From NCBI GenBank assembly GCA_963921795.1, contig OY997650.1, positions 13,016,653 through 13,080,652 of the forward strand: a DNA stretch of 64,000 bases. Direction: 5' to 3'. The stretch is from Nannobrachium achirus (lineage: Eukaryota; Chordata; Actinopteri; Myctophiformes; Myctophidae). A model generated the notes under the pieces. The model did not search any database. It had not been told where the DNA came from and was given only the letters and a program-made list of their open reading frames with translations. The position numbers and the translations under genes are program-made. Numbering within the stretch: the stretch's first letter is position 1; the number at the start of each line of letters is the position of its first letter. This document shows positions 56,392 to 64,000 of this stretch, one piece after another.

Positions 56392-57845
56392 CAGTGCTCT
56401 GCCTTTTTTTTTTTTTTTGTTATCAATTATTTTTATTTTCCATAACATAAAATTAGAGACATACATATGAATAGAACAAGAAAAAGTAAAACATTAATCA
56501 AAAGAAAAATGCAATTAACAGACAAACACAAACAATAGCAAAACAAGAAAAGGAAAAGAAAACCCACCCACCCCCTTTCCCCGGACCAACACGGAATGTA
56601 CAATAGTGCATGCCTGTGCTAGGCTGTTACCACTATATAGTGATTTCTTGAATCATAGCCTTAAGCTTATCTGCAATGTCCGACCACATATTAATGTTTT
56701 CTTCTTTTGCTCCGTGTAACCTTGCTATCGACTGCTCTAAATATACTATATCTAGAAAGGTTAAGGCCCACTGGCGAAACGTTAACGTATGAGGAGGTTT
56801 CCACCGCGTAGCTACCATCTTCTTCGCCGCCGTTAATCCAGCAAAGAAGATGCGCTTGCGTATATTGTTTAGTTGCAACTGTGAGACGTCATTTAATAAA
56901 AATAAAGAAGGAGAAGATATGATATTAATACTAAAAATAGTTGAAAGTTTTGAGGCAACCATATTCCAGAATGACGACACATTTGGGCATTCCCAAACCA
57001 TGTGAAGGAAGGTACCAATACTATTTGAGGCGCAGAGAGTGCAGTTGGGATTATTCAAAATCCTCATAGCACATAGTCTGCGGGGAGTTAAATAAGTCCG
57101 ATGAACAAAATTTAAATGAATTTGTTGATGGTCTGGATTTCTAGAAGATAGCCTAATGTTAGACCACACTGTGTCCCAACAAAAGTCAGGGTCCAAATTT
57201 GGTACATCATTCCTCCAAACAGTATCAACAGATAGGGGCCCATAACTACAGTCTAATAAAAAACCATAGAGGGTGGAAACCAAACCTCTTGTTCTGTTAC
57301 CATCACAGATAAACTCATGGAAGGGGTGCAATCTAAGGGGAGCTTGCCATGGGACCCCATAGGTCCTCATGGACAATCTCAGTTGGAAGTAGAAAAAAAG
57401 GGTATTTCCAGGCAGATTGAAGATGTCACACAAATCTCGAAAAGGTCGTAAACCATTTCTATCAAATAAGTCCCCTAATGTACGAATCCCCTTAGCCCTC
57501 CACCTTGGAAAGCGAATGGGGCGATCCTCGATTAAAAGTCTTTGATTATTGAACACTGGGGAAAATAAGTTCCATTTACAATCAATCTTACACATCTTTT
57601 CAGCTGCTCTCCATACTGCCACTAAATGAGAAATGATAGGTCCAAAGCGAACTTTGCATTGATGTGTAGTTATGTTTGAATAGATAAGATCTCTCAATTC
57701 AACAGGCTGCACTAAACTCTCCTCAAGCTCTCTCCAAGAAACCTTATTTGCTGGGTTAAACCAATTTAAAAGGGGGCGGAGCGTGAAGGCCCAATAATAA
57801 AATTTAAAGTTGGGCAATGAAAGGCCGCCAGTGCTCTGCCTTTTT
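56392..57845 (-). mobile_element. Young 5'-truncated L1-type retrotransposon
   Basis: A non-LTR retrotransposon inserted in minus orientation. The plus-strand T run at about 56404-56418 is its poly(A) tail. It is flanked by a perfect 17-bp duplication CAGTGCTCTGCCTTTTT (56392-56408 and 57829-57845). The body is 56409-57828, truncated at its 5' end inside ORF2. About 225 bp of 3' untranslated region follows the stop. Perfect flanks and an undamaged frame point to a recent insertion. Confidence 0.92.
56633..57828 (-). CDS. L1 ORF2 C-terminal part, open to the truncation
   Basis: About 398 codons on the minus strand with no stop or frameshift, beginning GGLSLPNFKFYYWAFTLRPL. This is the thumb and C-terminal region that follows the reverse transcriptase in ORF2 proteins of fish L1/Tx1-type elements. 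Near residue 280 is a cysteine-histidine block, CTLCASNSIGTFLHMVWEC, of the C-x2-C..H-x4-C kind common at the ends of L1 ORF2 proteins. The endonuclease and catalytic reverse-transcriptase motifs are lost by truncation, so it cannot move itself. The apparent ATG at 57856 and its first codons (MVQPKRQST) lie in the target duplication and flank, so that start is accidental. The frame opposes no host exon and runs in the same direction as prkg1. Confidence 0.88.
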
Positions 57846-57876
57846 GGCTGTACCACGACAGCGCTGCGAGCCCTAG

Positions 57877-57943
57877 AAACTGACTGACTGACTGACTGAC
57901 TGACTGACTGACTGACTGACTGACTGACTGACTGACTGACTGA
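57877..57943. repeat. GACT microsatellite
   Basis: (GACT)n, about 16 units, just beside the L1 target duplication. Confidence 0.95.
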
Positions 57944-57991
57944 GTTATGAAGTTACTCAGCGGTGGAAAGTCACTAAGCATATTTACTTAA

Positions 57992-58413
57992 AGCTATACT
58001 GTGTAAGTTGCTCAACTAGTGGTCAGTAGCAGTAGAGCAAACCGCGGTCGCGTCTGCTTTTTTCGGCCGTTTTTCGCCGCGGACCGGGCATTCAGACCAT
58101 CGCCTCGCCGAGACCTATCCATAGAGGTCTTTCGTGTCCCTCTACGAGCCTCGGTTGGGGAGTTACATGCTAGACTCCTAGCCCAGTGTAAACACTGCAG
58201 TGTACTTCCTGAAGAGCTCAGCAGTGTATGATCTGGGCTTTGATTGGCCGGTAGGGAGACACGTGTACAGAATGATGCATATGACGTAGAACACATATAA
58301 AGAAAAGGCTTTGGGAGCTGAAATTAACAGAGTGGGGGTTCTAAAACTTTAGCGATTTAATAGTTAGGACAATTTTAAGATATGTTTTATAAAAAAAGTT
58401 ACATAGTATAACT
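57992..58413. mobile_element. Family P element, TTAA-flanked
   Basis: AGCTATACTGTGTAAGTTGC to AAGTTACATAGTATAACT between TTAA (57988-57991) and TTAA (58414-58417). It shares TTTTTTCGGCCGTTTTTCGC with 10749-11271. Confidence 0.85.
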
Positions 58414-58420
58414 TTAAAGT

Positions 58421-58794
58421 AGGACTTCACCTCTTTTCAACCTGTCTTCATATAATAGGTCCTCACTAATGTTCATGATAGAATAGCAAAAAAAAAATCT
58501 ACTACGTCTGGGTCTCATAGGAGAGCTATGGCCGGGTCAAATCCATGCACCAGAGACATCATCAATGGGGAATCCAAGCGAATAGAAACTGCAGGCTTTC
58601 TATTCCTGAAAAGTTGCAATGTTAAAGTGGAAGCCATCAAAAATCTGTCAAACGATGATGTCACTGTTGGATGGATTTGACCTGCCCACAGCTCTCCCAT
58701 GAGACCCAGACTGAGTAGGAAAAAATTGTGCTATTTTATCATGAACATGATAGTGAGGATTATATGAAGACAGGTTGAAAAGTGGTGAAGTCCT
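58421..58794. mobile_element. Family O element with arms of about 130 bp
   Basis: AGGACTTCACCTCTTTTCAA..CTGTCTTCATATAAT and its complement at the right. The arms reach about 58560 and 58665, so two thirds of the element is inverted repeat. Fragments of it are at 9690-9762, 10250-10330 and 11859-11882. Confidence 0.8.
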
Positions 58795-58821
58795 CCCAGA
58801 ATTAAACATTTTTTAATAAAC

Positions 58822-59345
58822 AGGGGTCTTCAACAGGGGGTCCGGGACCCTTCATGAGTGTCAAGCACAGCGTGCTTAGGTATGTGGTTAATGATCATTT
58901 ATGGTATGTGTTTTATTTATTTATTTATGTTTTATCCCACAATTTTGTAACCCATTTCTCACCCAGTGCCAATTGCCTAAACTGTAATCCTGGGTGTTGC
59001 TCTCCCTCTGCCAACCTGGGGAGAGCCCTGAAACTGAGCTCATGCTTCCTTCAGTGCATGAGGAGCGATCAGGCCGCTTCTTATCACCTGACAGGGGAGA
59101 GCTTCCCCGGTTGGACGAGCAGTAGCGCGTGGAAGGAACACGTTATTCCAACCAGTTCCAGGGGGAGGCAGTATAGAGACCAGGATTACTGCATGTTTTT
59201 TGTGAGGGTACCTACCCTAGGGGACGTGGGGAGAACATGCAAACTCCACACAGAAAGGCCCTTTCGCCAACCCCACCTAGGGTGTGGGCACTGATGACGT
59301 GGAGGAGAGGACACTACAAGGAGTGAGCTTGTAGATCGTCTATTT
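58822..59345. mobile_element. Family A left end joined to an unassigned teleost-type repeat
   Basis: CAGGGGTCTTCAACAGGGGG starts at about 58822 but breaks at 58860. 58915-59300 contains GGGGAGAACATGCAAACTCC and ACACAGAAAGGCCC, a string I associate with common fish repeats but cannot name. A half hairpin, GTGAGCTTGTAGATCGTC, closes it at 59325-59345. Confidence 0.55.
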
Positions 59346-59520
59346 TCTATGTTTTTGCCTCTTTCATGCGTTATTTCAATTTGGCCAATGTTTGACCAAT
59401 GTTTTGGCAAATGTTTGATTAATAGGTCTCAAAGGTCCTAAAATCGTCACTTCACTGTCATCTGGGGAACCCCGCAAAATCATGCGGGGACCCCAAGGAT
59501 GATAACCCCTGCTATACAGT
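59346..59520. mobile_element. Family K right part
   Basis: TTTGCCTCTTTCATGCG, CATCTGGGGAACCCCGC, ATGCGGGGACCCCAAGG and GATAACCCCTG. Confidence 0.6.
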
Positions 59521-60120
59521 AAAAAAAAAATAGAAAATAATATACAAAATAAAAAAAACAATGTTAATAATTCAGCCACTGAGAGCAACCAGTAAATGTT
59601 GTGCCCTCTCAGTAATTAAAATCAATAGCATATATGGGACAATATAGTGTTGATCGATGTCCGCAGTCTAACTGGCAGAATATTAACCTTTAAATGCCAC
59701 TTACATCTAACCGGCCTTCTCTGATAACCCACTCCATCACCTCTCTCACTCTATTGTAAAAGTTTCAACAGCATTTAGATTTGGAGCGTCTATTTTGAGT
59801 CAGGACGACTTTTGAAATAATGTATTTATAGTTTTCGTCTTCATGCCGTTGTTTCAGCTTGCTCGTCGGCTACTGCCATGTCGATACACTCGCAGTTTCC
59901 AGTTCTATGGACGGTGTGTATAGTAGTAAAACAGGAAAATCAATCACTTCCGCATCCGCTCTATCGTTGTGTCGTTTTCATAGTACGCAGAACTATTTTT
60001 GAAAATGTTCAGTTATGGAGAGATCTCCACAAAAGCAGTTTCACCTGGACTTTACTTCACTTAGTATTTCTCCACAGTCAAATAAAGAGAGCTCTGGGGA
60101 GACTCTTGTTTGAGGAACGT
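59521..60120. other. Intron, nothing recognised
   Basis: An open frame of 116 codons begins at 59878 but shows no recognisable motif. Confidence 0.5.
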
Positions 60121-60123
60121 ATA

Positions 60124-60375
60124 TGTAAGCCATTTACCATGAGAGGGAGTGGGTTGTTGGCTGATTTACCACTGTTTCAGGGTTGTGGCACGAGGCGAAG
60201 CCAACAACCCACGACCCTCGAATGGTAAATTGCTTTTCTACCACTTCTACCATATAAATGAAAGAAAACACAGTTGTAACTTGCAAGGTTATTTAGTTAT
60301 ACAACTGCAACACAACAGTGGGCGGGTTCCATGAGCCAGTTGTTGACTGATTTACCACTGTTTTAAGCCAATCAG
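60124..60375. repeat. Unassigned repeat with internal duplication
   Basis: GTTGTTGGCTGATTTACCAC (60153-60172) and GTTGTTGACTGATTTACCAC (60339-60358) flank a segment with GGTTGTGGCACGAGGCGAAG and CAACAACCCACGACCC, an imperfect inverted pair. The element was not identified. Confidence 0.5.
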
Positions 60376-60539
60376 AATCCAGTATCTGAACATGTGACCA
60401 CAAAAAGTGGTAGGAATATTCAGCCAGTGAGAGCTCATCTCCGCAACCCCTCCTCTCATTCTGCACTCCCAACGCCACACCGGACGCCATACATCAGGGC
60501 AAGCAGACGCGTGTTGTTGTCGGCCCAGGTTTGTATACA
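60376..60539. other. Intron, nothing recognised
   Basis: No recognisable element. Confidence 0.5.
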
Positions 60540-60675
60540 GTCTCTGTCGGGTGGAAACCTCATCATATCTCCAAAAACTGTTACTTATCAGGATTCAAAT
60601 ACAAAAATAGCAGATCTACAAGCTTTGTGATAGTTTTGTGTGACTCTGTAGTAGGATCAAGTAGGGCATTAATTA

Positions 60676-60739
<64 letters not shown>

Positions 60740-61148
60740 AAAAGAAAAACTCAAAGGGTTAGAGCAGTGGTTCTCGGTCTTTTTTGGCTTACACTGATTT
60801 CCAAAGCCAAGTACCCCCTTCCCCTGACTACAGCAAAATTGACATCAAAAGTCCAGTTCCAATGCCAATACATTCAAAATAAATTGCAAATAAACATGGC
60901 TTTCTATTCAATAAAGGTTATTAAGTAATTGATGTAATTTCCTAATTTGGTTTAGAAATGTACAGATGAGCAGGTTCACACACTCTCTGTCAATGTTTTA
61001 TCATTAACCATAAGTAAAATACATATTCCCATTTTCTAGTTTTCCCCTGCAGTACCCCCACGTACCCCTAGGGGTACACATACCCCCATTTGACAAACAC
61101 TGGGTTAGAGTATGGAGATAAGAGGTTTCTGCCCGACAGCAACGATTA
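60540..61148. mobile_element. Family C element with GAAA run and nested hAT copy
   Basis: TCTCTGTCGGGTGGAAACCT to GAGGTTTCTGCCCGACAGCA. Half a hairpin (60605-60630). (GAAA)n at 60677-60741. A hAT-like element at 60765-61102 (CAGTGGTTCTCGGTCTTTTT to CATTTGACAAACACTG) has perfect GGTTAGAG flanks (60757-60764, 61103-61110). Confidence 0.9.
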
Positions 61149-61620
61149 TGTTAGGAACAGGCGTTAAGACATCATATCCTATATTTATAGAAATGTCAAA
61201 GCTTTACCCAAGACAAAAAAAAGAGAAAGGCATGCCATCTCCGGTTTACTTCCTGTATCTGTGTGACATACAGTAGCTGGATGCCTTTTTAGGAGACCGG
61301 AAAGCAGGTTGGAGTCTCTTCATAATTCATTCCAATATGGGAGAGTGAACATGAACGCAGCTTCTGAACCAAGTCATTACCCCATGGTCACTAAACGAAG
61401 TCAACATTGGACACAATCGCCACAATATTCTCAGCATTTTGACACTAAAATGGCTTTTTCTCTGAGACACAAATCAGGAGAAAATCGACTTCAACATCAA
61501 CATTTCTGTCCCAGCAACGCACTCTCGTCGGATCTAACATCAGTAAAGATAGGACGTTTGTTACCAGGCTTTTCTCTTTGCAGATGAGTAAGCCTGGCTA
61601 TGCCAGGTGACATTTGTGTA
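61149..61620. other. Intron, mostly unassigned
   Basis: 61562-61605 (ACCAGGCTTTTCTCTTTGCA, GATGAGTAAGCCTGGC) is shared with 34645-34700. The rest was not recognised. Confidence 0.5.
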
Positions 61621-61622
61621 CC

Positions 61623-62470
<848 letters not shown>

Positions 62471-62472
62471 GG

Positions 62473-62650
62473 GATGCCAAGTCAAGTCGAGTTTATTTGT
62501 GTAGTCCTTAATCACATGTCAACAGTCTCAAAAGAGCTTTACTGGCCCACCTTTTAACCAAAAGAAAATGATCTCTCCTTGGTCTTAGTCTCCCAATCAG
62601 TAAAGGAAAGGAACCTTGAGAAGGATTACGAAAGGATTACGAAAGTTGTT
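62473..62650. mobile_element. Probable SINE/LINE tail, minus orientation
   Basis: AAGTCAAGTCGAGTTTATTT, CAACAGTCTCAAAAGAGC and GGAACCTTGAGAAGGATTAC are strings common in fish retroelement 3' regions. GGATTACGAAAGGATTACGA is a small internal duplication. Confidence 0.55.
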
Positions 62651-62739
62651 TTTTTTAAAACCGGATTTCTTTAGTCCGAAGCCAATCCGCTTCTTTTAGA
62701 GCCCTATCTCACCGATTACCGATTTATTTACTGACGTTG

Positions 62740-62930
62740 TACCAAAAATAGAAGATCTACAATCTCATACGCGCGCAATGCCACATGTTTTGAGTTTGTA
62801 GATCTGCTATACTTGAACATATCGTCTCTGTCGGGTGGAAACCTCATACTGTATGTCAAAAACTGTATGTTACTTTTCAGGATTCAAATAATAAAAAAGT
62901 AGAAGATCTACAAGGTCGAAACCGGCGTGA
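62740..62930. mobile_element. Hairpin and family C left half
   Basis: Hairpin at 62745-62815 (AATAGAAGATCTACAATCTC, GAGTTTGTAGATCTGC), then ATCGTCTCTGTCGGGTGGAA and a half hairpin, AGTAGAAGATCTACAAGG. Confidence 0.75.
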
Positions 62931-62999
62931 ACATGGTAGCATACATGCACCTATAAGGTTCATGCCCGGAACGGGGACACCAGGGCCACATCAGCAGCA

Positions 63000-63834
63000 T
63001 AGCCGGGGAGCCACAGGCCCAAAAGCTCAAAGAATAGGGTTTTACCTTACCTGTGACGTCATGACATACTTTTTATTTTAGTTTTTTCTATTAATTTGGT
63101 CATTAAGGTACACAGAATGAGAGGCCTGCTCTGTCGGAAACATTGCGAAAAAAAGTTATGGCCATTTGTATCACTGTCCCATCGACTTCACTATAGTGTG
63201 TGCCAGCGGCTACGTCATTGTAGTCCTTAGCGGCCATTTCTTGGGTAAAAACACAGGTGTTTCAATTGTTTGATTGCATAGAACTAATGCTATAGTCTAA
63301 TCAGAACACCTGTGTAAGGCTGTGTTTACCCAAGAAATGGCCGCTCTTAGAACTACATTTGGCACACCCTATACAGGAAAAATAAATATGCTTTAAGTAG
63401 CATGTGAGGGGTCAAACTAGGGGTTCTTGGTGATTCTGAATCCATTGCAAGCATTTGTTTTGCATGAAAAACATTTCTTGGGCTAGAAAACGGACCAAAA
63501 TAACGGTGAAAAGTGATGACTCATCACTTTTCACAGGTTTGAGAGGCTGAAATCTAGCCCAAGGAATGTTTTCATGCAAAACAAATGCTTGCAATGGATT
63601 CAGAATCATGAAGAACCCCTAGTTTGACCCCTCACATGCTACTTAAAGCATATTTTTTTGTGTTTTTTCTAGTATAGTGAAGTCAATGGGAAACTTTTTT
63701 TCGCAATGTTTCCGGCAGAGCAGACCTCTCATTCTGTGTACCTTATTGACCAAATTAATAGGAAAAACGAAAATTTGGAGTATGTCATGACATCACAGGT
63801 CTTCTCTCATTTTGGCACAGTGGCTCCCCGGCTA
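63000..63834. mobile_element. 835-bp multi-palindrome element, TA-flanked
   Basis: Outer ends AGCCGGGGAGCCAC and GTGGCTCCCCGGCT with TA on both sides. The outer arms continue through GTCATGACATAC, AGGTACACAGAATGAGAGG and GGAAACATTGCGAAAAAAAG to about 63170, and back from 63690. Inside are two further independent hairpins: about 63215-63355 (CGGCCATTTCTTGGGTAAAA) and about 63395-63650 (AAGTAGCATGTGAGGGGTCA). No ORF. The TA flanks would fit Tc1/mariner-type integration, but this is only a guess. Confidence 0.8.
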
Positions 63835-64000
63835 TAAAGGTCAAATAATGGCTGATATACGGGTATCGGACTGACAAAAGATGGGACCCTCTTCCACGGT
63901 GGACAGGAAACATCTTAGGGGATTTAGTCACATCGTGTTTGTGACAAGACAGTGTGTTCTGACTTCAGGGTGTGTTTTTTTTCCCCATTTCCTTCACAAA
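63835..64000. other. Intron, nothing recognised
   Basis: End of the window. No feature seen. Confidence 0.5.

Noticed and set aside
56633-57856. Single-exon host gene of 407 codons
   Set aside because: Poly(A) tail, 17-bp target duplication and ORF2 features show an L1 insertion. The start codon lies in the flank.
59878-60228. 116-codon open frame as an exon
   Set aside because: No recognisable motif, and the second half overlaps an internally duplicated repeat.

Overview
The window is vertebrate nuclear DNA, almost certainly from a ray-finned (teleost) fish. It lies inside one very long gene on the minus strand: prkg1, cGMP-dependent protein kinase type I. Two coding exons are recognisable at the protein level and have exact splice sites. 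They are consecutive. The first, at 62205-62371, opens the first cyclic-nucleotide-binding domain (CNB-A). The second, at 19024-19137, carries the CNB-A phosphate-binding cassette. The phases match: a G at the end of one and AC at the start of the next make the Asp codon. A single intron of about 43 kb separates them. The N-terminal exons must lie beyond 64000 and the remaining exons beyond position 1. No other cellular gene, true tRNA gene, rRNA gene or CRISPR array was found. Apart from the exons, the only ORF with recognisable protein homology that looks intact is the end of a young L1-type retrotransposon.

The introns are a dense deposit of small mobile elements, for which I use private labels. 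A: hAT-like, ends CAGGGGTCTTCAAC. B and C: ends with TGTCGGGCAGAAACC or TGTCGGGTGGAAACC. D: TTAA target, ends CCCATTTAG. E: carries a GTGTACAAATGGAACC palindrome. G: carries CCATATATGG. H: ends with GCGACC..GGTCGC. J: hAT-like, GTGGAAAAAGTACTT. K: hAT-like, CAGTGGTTCTCAACC. M: TTTAGTCAACTAAA. N: GAGCGGTGGTCACACC. O: AGGACTTCACC. P: TTAA target, AGCTATACTGTGTAAG. R: hobo-like, TAGGGCTGTCAC. S: CAGGGGCGTCAC. I could not check any of these against a repeat library. There are also two tRNA-derived SINEs, several decayed L2/CR1-like LINE pieces, a decayed LINE C-terminus, and many long CA/TG microsatellites.

Region by region: 1-19 kb is the intron downstream of the cassette exon. It holds families A, B, C, G, H, I (9771-10241), J, K, N and P, and ends in a three-level nest of elements about 20 bp from the exon. 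19.0-19.8 kb holds the cassette exon, followed directly by a minisatellite whose units copy the exon's own 3' splice junction. 20-62 kb is the large intron, with TTAA-type double-hairpin elements (D), CA tracts, hobo-like elements, the L1 insertion at 56.4-57.8 kb and many nested insertions. 62.2-62.4 kb is the first CNB-A exon. 62.4-64 kb is upstream intron, with an 835-bp multi-palindrome element.

The most unusual feature is one short hairpin, with arms close to AAAATAGCAGATCTACAAGC. It recurs about fifty times in the 64 kb and sits inside at least seven element families whose ends are unrelated. Next are the decoy-acceptor minisatellite beside the cassette exon, a cluster of six perfect CArg-type CCATATATGG sites in a gene known for smooth-muscle expression, and two elements flanked by long direct duplications instead of normal short target-site duplications.
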